From the NCBI GenBank assembly GCA_028707655.1, contig JAQWAN010000025.1, positions 1 to 13,271 of the forward strand: a stretch of DNA of 13,271 nt, read 5' to 3'. Under the pieces are notes generated by a model, which was given only the letters and a program-made list of their open reading frames with translations, was not told the origin of the DNA and did not search any database. The stretch is from Bacteroidaceae bacterium (GTDB lineage Bacteria > Bacteroidota > Bacteroidia > Bacteroidales > Bacteroidaceae). Positions 7,441-13,271 of the stretch are shown in pieces (the stretch's first letter is position 1; each line of letters starts with the position of its first letter). A program made the translations under genes and the position numbers.

Positions 7441-7899
7441 TTATAAGATTGTTATTTCTTCTCTTGTTTGTTCTTTTTCGCAGTAGTGGCATTTCACTAA
7501 GCATTCTTTATGGTTAATCACATGAAACTTAGTGGGCATAGGTTCGTTGTTTGTGATACATTTAGGATTGTTACATTTAACAATACCCAAGAGCTCATCG
7601 GGCAGTTCTACCCATTTTTTCTCTATAACCTGGTAGTTATCAATAATATTGAGTTTCACATTTGGCGCTACAACCGCAATACGATTGATCTCATCGTCTG
7701 AAAATATTTTATTAGCAATCTTTATAATCCCCTTTTTTCCTAAAACCTTACTGTCTAGATTAAATCCAATAGTAATATTAGAATGCATCTTCTCTAATTG
7801 AAGTAGGGAGACAACGGTAAATAGATTCTCACAAGGAATATGGTCAATAACAGTGCCGTTTTCTAAAGCTGCAACTTGTAATTCTTGTTTGGTATGCAT
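7441..7899 (-). CDS. pyrI: Aspartate carbamoyltransferase regulatory subunit
   Basis: Non-catalytic chain that lets nucleotides (CTP, ATP, UTP) tune aspartate transcarbamoylase activity in the PyrB6-PyrI6 holoenzyme. The 152 residues match E. coli PyrI closely in length. The N-terminal allosteric domain includes the nucleotide-contacting VIDHIP at 17-22 and Lys56/Lys60 in LGKKGIIKI. The C-terminal zinc domain has Cys109-x4-Cys114 and Cys137-x2-Cys140, in register with the E. coli zinc ligands 109/114/138/141. It starts 21 bp after the pyrB stop, as expected for a pyrBI operon. An intact zinc site and allosteric loop argue that the holoenzyme is regulated. Confidence 0.96.
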   Translation of the reverse strand: MHTKQELQVAALENGTVIDHIPCENLFTVVSLLQLEKMHSNITIGFNLDSKVLGKKGIIKIANKIFSDDEINRIAVVAPNVKLNIIDNYQVIEKKWVELPDELLGIVKCNNPKCITNNEPMPTKFHVINHKECLVKCHYCEKEQTREEITIL

Positions 7900-7920
7900 A
7901 TTTTTATCTGTCTAAGAAAA

Positions 7921-8850
7921 TTAATCTTTTATTGTCTCTAAAGAGAGCCCTAAGGTGTCACAAATAATGGCTTGTCGTACATAGACCCCATTAAGAGCCT
8001 GTTGAAAATAGTAAGCTTTGGGGTTATTATCCACATCGTGGTCTATCTCATTTACACGTGGAAGGGGATGCAACACGCGTAGGTTGCTGCGCGTATTAGC
8101 AAGCATTGCGTTTCGCAAGACATAACTATTTTTTACATGCTCATACTCCATCAAATCTGTAAATCGTTCTTTTTGAATACGTGTCATATACAAGATATCG
8201 GCATCAGCTATAATTTGATCCGTAAACTCGGTGTGCTCCACATATCTTATATTGTTTTTCTTACAATAAAGCTTGTACTCCTCTGGCATCTTTAGCTCAT
8301 CGGGAGCAATGAAATGAAAAGTAGGGTTGAAATGGCGCATAGCCATAAGCAGAGAGTGCACGGTACGGCCATATTTTAAATCGCCCACCAGAAAAATGTT
8401 TAGATTCTCTAAGGTACCCTGCGTTTTTTGTATCGAATAGAGATCGAGCATGGTCTGCGAGGGATGCTGATTGGCTCCGTCGCCTGCATTGATAATAGGA
8501 ACAGGTGCTTTTTCACTAGCATACTTGGGAGCACCCTCTAGGTAATGCCGCATAACAATGATGTCAGCATAGTTACTTACCATAAGAACAGTGTCTTTAA
8601 GTGTTTCCCCTTTAGAAGAACTCGTTGCTTTTGGGTCAGTGAAACCAATCACACGTGCTCCTAGTCGATTAGCAGCTGTCTCAAAGCTTAATCGGGTACG
8701 CGTTGATGGCTCAAAAAAGAGCGTTGCAACAATTTTTCCATCCAAGATTTTACGATTGGGGGTTTTCTCAAATTCTTTAGACATCTCTAGGAGATAAAGA
8801 ATTTTATCTTTAGATAATTCGGCTATAGAAACGAAGCTTTCTTTTTTCAT
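7921..8850 (-). CDS. pyrB: Aspartate carbamoyltransferase catalytic subunit
   Basis: Condenses carbamoyl phosphate and aspartate to carbamoyl aspartate, the committed step of de novo pyrimidine synthesis, in the cytosol. The 309-residue chain has the carbamoyl-phosphate loop FEPSTRTR at 46-53, the mobile 80s loop SSSKGET at 77-83 with Lys80, HPSQ at 129-132, GDLKYGRTVHS at 156-166, and HPLPR at 261-265. All are intact, so it should be active. It is the first gene of the five-gene minus-strand unit. No strict promoter is visible; the closest -7 candidate is TACCTTTA at 8890-8883 (one mismatch) without a clear -33 element. Confidence 0.97.
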   Translation of the reverse strand: MKKESFVSIAELSKDKILYLLEMSKEFEKTPNRKILDGKIVATLFFEPSTRTRLSFETAANRLGARVIGFTDPKATSSSKGETLKDTVLMVSNYADIIVMRHYLEGAPKYASEKAPVPIINAGDGANQHPSQTMLDLYSIQKTQGTLENLNIFLVGDLKYGRTVHSLLMAMRHFNPTFHFIAPDELKMPEEYKLYCKKNNIRYVEHTEFTDQIIADADILYMTRIQKERFTDLMEYEHVKNSYVLRNAMLANTRSNLRVLHPLPRVNEIDHDVDNNPKAYYFQQALNGVYVRQAIICDTLGLSLETIKD

Positions 8851-8877
8851 ATTATATAATCATATGTTATCAATATG
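8848..8877 (-). promoter_or_regulatory. AU-rich dyad covering the pyrB start codon (possible)
   Basis: In the minus-strand RNA, CAUAUU (8877-8872) can pair with AAUAUG (8853-8848), whose last three bases are the pyrB start codon. Inside it AUAA (8870-8867) can pair with UUAU (8859-8856). The stem is entirely weak pairs except two, so stability is doubtful. If the weak -7 candidate at 8890-8883 is real, the transcript would begin at about this hairpin. Confidence 0.25.
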
Positions 8878-8951
8878 GAGCGTAAAGGTAAATAAATTAT
8901 AGGTAAGATGTTGCATAATTTGGACTATTTCATTGAAGTTTTTTTGAAACT

Positions 8952-8982
8952 ACTGAATTTTAAAAGAAATGTTTTACCTTTG
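8952..8982 (+). promoter_or_regulatory. Promoter of the penicillin-binding protein gene
   Basis: TACCTTTG at 8975-8982 is a perfect -7 element of the Bacteroides type. At the right distance (19 bp) the sequence is ACTG at 8952-8955, a poor -33 element; the nearer TTTG at 8943-8946 is 28 bp away, too far for the consensus. The predicted leader before the ATG at 9026 is about 35-40 nt. Confidence 0.55.
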
Positions 8983-9025
8983 TGTTTCTTGAGTCTTTCA
9001 CTTTTGTTCTACTATAAAGAAATAT

Positions 9026-11344
9026 ATGATTAAAAAAATAGTTATTCTTCTTTGGGTCTTGTTTGTTACGGCTGTTTTAGCTGCAGTTGGCCTTTTTTGG
9101 GCGGCATCAAAAGGGTATGTTGGATACGTACCAGAAATAGAGGAATTAGAGAATCCAAATTATAAGTTTGCAACACAACTGATCTCCTCGGATGGGGTAG
9201 GATTGGGAACCTGGTCCTATAGCAAGGAGAATCGGATTTATGTGACCTACGATCAAATTTCTCCTTTTGTAGTAAAAGCACTTATTGATACGGAGGATGA
9301 ACGATTTAGAGAACACTCTGGTATTGATGGGCGGTCTCTTGTACGAGCCATTATAAAAAGAGGTTTGCTGATGCAGAAGAATGCGGGAGGTGGTAGTACC
9401 ATTACCCAGCAGTTAGCTAAGCAACTCTATTCTGGCGTAGCAGAAAACGTACTTGAACGTGCGCTTCAAAAACCAATAGAATGGGTGATTGCTGTAAAGC
9501 TAGAGCGCTATTATACAAAAAATGAGATACTCATGATGTATCTCAACAAGTTCGATTTTTTAAATAATGCGGTGGGTATTAAAACGGCCAGTAAAACCTA
9601 TTTCTCGAAAGATCCACTCGACTTAAAAATAGAGGAAGCAGCTACCTTGATAGGTATGTGTAAAAACCCATCCTATTTTAATCCATTAAAACACTTAGAG
9701 CGCACTAGGATACGTAGAAATGTGGTGCTCAATCAAATGAATAGGGCGCACGATTTATCGGACCAAGAATGCGATTCATTAAAAAAACTACCCTTAACAC
9801 TACACTACAGTCGGGTAGACCACAAAGAGGGGTTAGCCACCTATTTCAGAGAATATCTACGTGGACTGATGACTGCAAAAGAACCCATTAAGAGTAATTA
9901 CCGAGGATGGCAAGCACAACAGTTCTATCAAGACTCTATAGCTTGGAAAAATGATCCTTTGTATGGTTGGTGCCAAAAAAATGTAAAACCGGATGGCACA
10001 CACTACAGCATATATACCGATGGTTTAAAAATACATACCACCATCGACTCTCGGATGCAGCGATACGCAGAAGAGGCGGTGAAAGAGCATATCAATGGTT
10101 ACCTACAGCCCCATTTCTTTAAAGAAAAGAAGGGACGTAGAAAAGCTCCTTTTAGCAATAAACTATCACAAGATCAGATTGATAACATTTTAGAACGTAC
10201 CATGCGCTCAACAGAACGCTATCGGTTAATGCGAAAAGCGGGTGCCTCTAAAGCTGCCATTAAAGCTGCCTTCAATAAAAAGGTGAAGATGGAGGTTTAT
10301 TCGCTTAATGGTGTGATTGATACGTTGATGACCCCTATGGATTCTATTCGCTACTACAAATATTTTCTACGTGCTGGCTTTATGTCTATGGACCCACACA
10401 ATGGCTATGTAAAAGCATATGTAGGTGGCACCAATTACCACTATTTTCAGTATGATATGGCTATGGTGGGGCGCAGACAAGTAGGTTCTACCATTAAACC
10501 TTTCTTATATTCATTAGCCATGGAGAATGGTTATTCACCTTGCGACGAATTGAAAAACGTGCAACCTACCATTATAACAGAAACGGGAGAGGCATGGACA
10601 CCACGAAATGCATCGAATAAACGTATTGGCGAAGCGGTTACACTCAAATGGGGACTAGCTACCTCGAATAACTGGATCTCTGCGCAATTGATTCATAAAC
10701 TAAATCCCTATGCTCTGGTACGATTAATCCACTCCTTTGGCGTACTCAATCAAGATATACAACCAACACCGGCACTATGCCTAGGACCATGTGATATATC
10801 CGTAGGCGAAATGGTAGGGGCGTATACTGCTTTTGTAAACAAAGGTATCCGCGTAAATCCACTCTTTGTCACTTCTATTGAGGATGCAGATGGAAATGTG
10901 ATTAGCGATTTCACGGCTCGTTTTCAAGAAGTGATTGGCGAAGATAGTAGCTATAAGATGATTGAGATGTTAAGAGGTGTGGCTAATCATGGAACAGGTG
11001 TTAGAACCAGACGATTAGGAATAACAGCAGATATAGGAGCTAAAACCGGTACAACAAATCTAAATTCAGATGGTTGGTTTATGGGCATCACCCCTTCACT
11101 TGTATCTGGCTGTTGGGTAGGTGGAGAAGAAAGAGACATTCATTTTGATACCATGTATTACGGTCAGGGCGCTGCAATGGCACTTCCTATATGGGCCATC
11201 TATATGAATAAAGTATACAACGATAAAGATTTAGGCTATTCACAAGAGGAGGTCTTTAATTTACCTGAAAATTATAATCCGTGTAAAGACAAGTATAAAG
11301 AAACCTTAACACATACACAGGGATTGGACGACTTCTTTGAGTAA
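9026..11344 (+). CDS. mrcA: Class A penicillin-binding protein (PBP1A-type transglycosylase/transpeptidase)
   Basis: Bifunctional inner-membrane enzyme that polymerises glycan strands from lipid II and crosslinks their peptides in the periplasm. The 772 residues begin with one membrane anchor at about 4-26. The GT51 glycosyltransferase domain (about 50-240) shows TEDERF with catalytic Glu90, GGGSTITQQLAKQ at 121-133, and KLERYYTKNEIL with Glu160/Glu167. The transpeptidase domain (about 440-735) has the nucleophile motif STIK at 488-491 (Ser488), SNN at 547-549 and KTGT at 673-676. A basic, helical insertion at about 360-435 separates the two, as in many Bacteroidota homologues. All catalytic motifs are intact. 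The symbol follows E. coli usage by similarity; ponA is an equivalent name. Confidence 0.95.
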   Translation: MIKKIVILLWVLFVTAVLAAVGLFWAASKGYVGYVPEIEELENPNYKFATQLISSDGVGLGTWSYSKENRIYVTYDQISPFVVKALIDTEDERFREHSGIDGRSLVRAIIKRGLLMQKNAGGGSTITQQLAKQLYSGVAENVLERALQKPIEWVIAVKLERYYTKNEILMMYLNKFDFLNNAVGIKTASKTYFSKDPLDLKIEEAATLIGMCKNPSYFNPLKHLERTRIRRNVVLNQMNRAHDLSDQECDSLKKLPLTLHYSRVDHKEGLATYFREYLRGLMTAKEPIKSNYRGWQAQQFYQDSIAWKNDPLYGWCQKNVKPDGTHYSIYTDGLKIHTTIDSRMQRYAEEAVKEHINGYLQPHFFKEKKGRRKAPFSNKLSQDQIDNILERTMRSTERYRLMRKAGASKAAIKAAFNKKVKMEVYSLNGVIDTLMTPMDSIRYYKYFLRAGFMSMDPHNGYVKAYVGGTNYHYFQYDMAMVGRRQVGSTIKPFLYSLAMENGYSPCDELKNVQPTIITETGEAWTPRNASNKRIGEAVTLKWGLATSNNWISAQLIHKLNPYALVRLIHSFGVLNQDIQPTPALCLGPCDISVGEMVGAYTAFVNKGIRVNPLFVTSIEDADGNVISDFTARFQEVIGEDSSYKMIEMLRGVANHGTGVRTRRLGITADIGAKTGTTNLNSDGWFMGITPSLVSGCWVGGEERDIHFDTMYYGQGAAMALPIWAIYMNKVYNDKDLGYSQEEVFNLPENYNPCKDKYKETLTHTQGLDDFFE

Positions 11345-11346
11345 AA

Positions 11347-11380
11347 CGGAGTATTTGCCTATGTGCTGCTCTTTACTCCG
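11347..11380 (+). repeat. Inverted repeat after the penicillin-binding protein gene
   Basis: CGGAGTA (11347-11353) pairs with TACTCCG (11374-11380) around a 20-nt loop, two bases after the stop codon. There is no following U-tract, so it is not a standard intrinsic terminator. It could be an RNA-stabilising 3' hairpin or a weak pause site before the TM2 gene. No promoter element was found between it and that gene, so read-through is possible. Confidence 0.45.
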
Positions 11381-11425
11381 GTACTAAACAATATTATTAG
11401 TTATAACCATATAAATTAAAGAATT

Positions 11426-11770
11426 ATGAATACACAAAAAGTTGATTTGTACATCGTGACTAATCAGGGTAAATTCCCAGCAGAGAAGTTACCTATTGTT
11501 AAAGAAAAGTTGCTCTCCTTAGAGGATGACAAGTTTGACCTCATCCAGATGATTCAGTTGAAAGACCCAACCATATCCTTAATTATCTCCCTGTTCTTTG
11601 GGGTGTTAGGTATTGACCGAATGTTAATTGGAGATATTGGATTGGGTGTGGCCAAACTGCTTACTGCTGGTGGTTGTGGCATTTGGACCATTATAGATTG
11701 GTTCTATATTATGGAGGCTACACGAGAGAAAAATTACGCTAAGTTTATTACAAATAGTGCTATGCTCTAA
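11426..11770 (+). CDS. TM2 domain-containing membrane protein
   Basis: A 114-residue protein with a soluble N-terminal part of about 45 residues, rich in Lys and Glu. The TM2 domain that follows has a first hydrophobic helix at about 48-63, a short turn with the family hallmark DRMLIGD at 64-70, and a second helix at about 82-97 (GGCGIWTIIDWF). The Lys-rich C-terminus should be cytoplasmic. The domain is recognised but no biochemical function is established for bacterial TM2 proteins. Four bases separate its stop from the DUF2752 gene, so the two are very likely co-translated. It may be read from the upstream penicillin-binding protein transcript, since the 81-bp gap shows no consensus promoter. 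Confidence 0.88.
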   Translation: MNTQKVDLYIVTNQGKFPAEKLPIVKEKLLSLEDDKFDLIQMIQLKDPTISLIISLFFGVLGIDRMLIGDIGLGVAKLLTAGGCGIWTIIDWFYIMEATREKNYAKFITNSAML

Positions 11771-11774
11771 ACCA

Positions 11775-12149
11775 ATGAAAACAACAACTAAGCATATTGT
11801 TCGCCTTGTGCTAGCTCTATGTCTGGTTTATTATATGCCCTGCATGATTCGTTTAATAACGGGATATCCTTGTCCCGCATGCGGAACACGCAGGGCTATT
11901 TCTTTGCTGATACAGGGCGATTTTATAGCTTCATTACAGATGAATCCATATGGTGCTATTGTTGTAGTAGTGGGCGTGCTTTCGCTCCTCACCGCTTTAT
12001 TTAAAATCCAATTTATGCTGCGGTTGTGGAGGTGGCTCCATCAAGATAGAGACCGCTTATTAAAGCTCATTTTGTTGGTGGTGGTTCTGTTTTTGATGCT
12101 GCTGAATTGGTGGTGGAATATCGAAAAATATAACTGTTCCAGCATATAA
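11775..12149 (+). CDS. DUF2752 family membrane protein
   Basis: A 124-residue integral membrane protein with three predicted helices at about 8-26, 60-80 and 96-114. The DUF2752 hallmark is CPACGTRRA at 33-41 followed by NP at 57-58 (usual form CPxCGxTRA then NP). The family has no known function; the conserved cysteine pair suggests metal or redox chemistry but this is unproven. An ATG at 11757 would add six residues and overlap the TM2 gene by 14 bases. I choose 11775 because it leaves a clean 4-bp gap and a normal Lys-containing start (MKTTTKHIV). Its end faces the folK-like gene with only 7 bp between the stop codons. Confidence 0.82.
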   Translation: MKTTTKHIVRLVLALCLVYYMPCMIRLITGYPCPACGTRRAISLLIQGDFIASLQMNPYGAIVVVVGVLSLLTALFKIQFMLRLWRWLHQDRDRLLKLILLVVVLFLMLLNWWWNIEKYNCSSI

Positions 12150-12156
12150 TGCTTTC

Positions 12157-12582
12157 CTAAATAGGGGGCATAGGGGTGTGCAGTATCTCTTCTGCAACTT
12201 TCTTATAATTAAGTTCTTTTATACTCTTGCTGATATGTGCATAGTTTAAGTCGTTTGGCCTTACTATCTCCGTGTCATAAATCAATAGGTCAATATCTAT
12301 TTTAATAATCTCCAAGGCCTTATCTTTTTTCTCACGACCTACTGCTATCTCAATTGCTTTAAAGAGGGCATATAAGTCGTCAGGAGAATAATCGGTACAG
12401 AAATAGCCTACCTGATTCAGAAAAAGCGAGCGATTGCTTTGCATCTGAAAAGGAGGTGTTTCTAGTTCCCTATTCCATACAATGAATGGAAAATGACATT
12501 GCAACTGTTGGCGGGCCTTATCGAGATTAAGAGAGGCCTCACAGTTTGATCCTAGTGCGATAAGACACAAATGATGATTCAT
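12157..12582 (-). CDS. folK: Short HPPK-like protein (6-hydroxymethyl-7,8-dihydropterin pyrophosphokinase family)
   Basis: The family transfers pyrophosphate from ATP to hydroxymethyl-dihydropterin in folate synthesis. Family features seen: N-terminal LIALGSN at 7-13, FLNQV at 54-58, IEIAVGRE at 77-84, and the metal-binding IDIDLLIYD with Asp96 and Asp98 (E. coli Asp95/Asp97). Odd points: at 141 residues it is shorter than E. coli HPPK (159). The residue aligned with E. coli Arg92 is Ile93. The usual C-terminal NRxFxLxPL segment, with its ATP-binding arginine, is not recognisable; the protein instead ends in a Lys/Glu-rich tail. It may be a divergent but active FolK or a paralogue with another role. 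It has its own promoter and is divergent from kdsB. Confidence 0.72.
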   Translation of the reverse strand: MNHHLCLIALGSNCEASLNLDKARQQLQCHFPFIVWNRELETPPFQMQSNRSLFLNQVGYFCTDYSPDDLYALFKAIEIAVGREKKDKALEIIKIDIDLLIYDTEIVRPNDLNYAHISKSIKELNYKKVAEEILHTPMPPI

Positions 12583-12596
12583 AAACTATTTTGATG

Positions 12597-12628
12597 CAAA
12601 ATAAATCTAAAACAATAGCAATACCAAA
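12597..12628 (-). promoter_or_regulatory. Promoter of the folK-like gene
   Basis: The minus strand reads TTTG (12628-12625), 20 bp, then TTATTTTG (12604-12597). Spacing and -33 element are ideal; the -7 element departs from TAnnTTTG by one base. The predicted start near 12590 leaves a very short leader of under 10-12 nt before the ATG at 12582. Confidence 0.55.
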
Positions 12629-12636
12629 TCTTTTCG

Positions 12637-12644
12637 TACTTTTG
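12637..12644 (+). promoter_or_regulatory. -7 element of the kdsB promoter
   Basis: TACTTTTG matches the Bacteroides -7 consensus TAnnTTTG exactly, 21 bp before the kdsB ATG. No TTTG is present 19-21 bp upstream (12613-12617 reads CAATA). Its spacer region contains the -33 element of the oppositely directed folK-like promoter. Confidence 0.6.
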
Positions 12645-12665
12645 CATTAAATAATTTATATTTTT

Positions 12666-13271
12666 ATGAAGTTTATTGGAATTATTCCAGCACGATATGC
12701 ATCCACACGCTTCCCAGGTAAACCTTTGGCCGTGTTAGGTGGAAAAACAGTGATACAAAGGGTCTATGAACAGGTGGCCAAGGTGCTTAATGATGTTTAT
12801 GTTGCTACCGACGACAAGCGCATAGAGACAGCCGTTTTGGCATTTGGTGGGAAGGTTGTGATGACAGCTTCTACCCATAGAAGTGGTACCGACCGTTGCC
12901 AAGAGGCCTATACAAAGATTGGACAGGAGTTTGATGTGATTATTAATATTCAGGGCGATGAGCCTTTCATTGACCGCACACAGTTAGAAGCCATTCAAGA
13001 TTGTTTCAAAGATGAACAAACAGATATTGCCACATTAGTAAAACCATTTTCTGCTACCGATTCGTGGGAAACATTAGAAAATGTAAACACACCTAAAGTA
13101 GTTATTCGAAAGGATAGAACAGCACTTTATTTTAGTCGCTCCATCGTGCCTTTTGTTAGAAACGTTGAACCTACAGAATGGCTAAAACAGCAACCTTTTT
13201 ATAAACATATTGGGATGTATGCCTACAAAGCATCGGTATTAAAGGAGCTAACACAGCTACCTGAATCGCTA
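12666..13271 (+). CDS. kdsB: 3-deoxy-manno-octulosonate cytidylyltransferase (partial, runs off right edge)
   Basis: Activates KDO with CTP to CMP-KDO for the inner core of lipopolysaccharide; a cytosolic enzyme. The first 202 codons are visible with no stop, about four fifths of the usual 245-255 residues. Motifs: IPARYASTRFPGKPL at 7-21 (nucleotide loop), HRSGTDR at 71-77, INIQGDEP at 93-100 with Asp98 a likely Mg ligand, LYFSRSIVP at 154-162 and HIGMYAY at 181-187. The start at 12666 gives the canonical MKFIGIIPARY opening. The lack of a stop codon reflects the window edge, not damage. Confidence 0.96.
   Translation, partial: MKFIGIIPARYASTRFPGKPLAVLGGKTVIQRVYEQVAKVLNDVYVATDDKRIETAVLAFGGKVVMTASTHRSGTDRCQEAYTKIGQEFDVIINIQGDEPFIDRTQLEAIQDCFKDEQTDIATLVKPFSATDSWETLENVNTPKVVIRKDRTALYFSRSIVPFVRNVEPTEWLKQQPFYKHIGMYAYKASVLKELTQLPESL

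Noticed and set aside
9066..9281. Minus-strand frame of 71 codons inside the penicillin-binding protein gene
   Set aside because: Shadow of the transglycosylase coding sequence; composition is basic and low-complexity, with no motif.
11819..12004. 61-codon plus-strand frame within the DUF2752 gene
   Set aside because: Alternative frame of a gene with a recognisable CPACGTRRA motif; no independent support.
12141..12153. AGCAT-ATA-ATGCT between the convergent DUF2752 and folK-like genes
   Set aside because: A 5-bp stem with a 3-nt loop and no U-tract is within chance expectation.
1..13271. CRISPR array, insertion sequence, toxin-antitoxin, phage or secretion island
   Set aside because: No regularly spaced repeats, transposase motifs, terminal inverted repeats or phage genes were seen. 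The genes are ordinary chromosomal ones.

Overview
The window looks like a chromosomal, housekeeping stretch from a member of the Bacteroidota, most likely order Bacteroidales, with AT-rich DNA. The evidence is the promoter architecture: several intergenic regions carry TTTG-N19..21-TAnnTTTG or close variants, the sigma-ABfr consensus of Bacteroides and relatives. Most genes also lack a clear Shine-Dalgarno site, and the gene families fit (class B aspartate transcarbamoylase with PyrI, OmpA-like and PorT-like barrels, TM2/DUF2752 pair, kdsB). I see no insertion sequence, CRISPR array, phage gene or plasmid gene.

Left part, minus strand (1-3030): an oxidative pentose-phosphate operon gnd-zwf-pgl with overlapping genes. 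It is driven by a near-perfect Bacteroides promoter just upstream of gnd. Only the first eight codons of the presumed pgl are inside the window. Next (3190-3350, minus) is a complete tRNA-Thr(CGT) with its own promoter, encoded CCA and a strong hairpin/poly-U terminator. Then comes a monocistronic OmpA-family outer-membrane protein (3496-4656), bounded by a consensus promoter and a UUCG-tetraloop terminator.

Centre, minus strand (4815-8850): five closely spaced genes that read as one transcription unit, pyrB-pyrI-flavin reductase-outer-membrane beta-barrel-glyA (gaps 21, 15, 5 and 38 bp). The unit combines the committed step of pyrimidine synthesis, a flavin reductase, an envelope protein and one-carbon/serine-glycine metabolism.

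Right part: a divergent plus-strand class A penicillin-binding protein (bifunctional peptidoglycan synthase), followed by a two-gene membrane-protein pair (TM2 domain protein, DUF2752 protein). A convergent short HPPK-like gene (folK family) follows, then a divergent kdsB (CMP-KDO synthetase, LPS core) that runs off the right edge. The folK and kdsB promoters overlap in an 83-bp gap.

Nothing here is strong evidence for a new biological system. The items most worth a second look are the atypical short HPPK homologue, the uncharacterised TM2-DUF2752 pair, the outer-membrane gene lying inside the pyrBI-glyA unit, and a cluster of dyad sequences upstream of the gnd operon.
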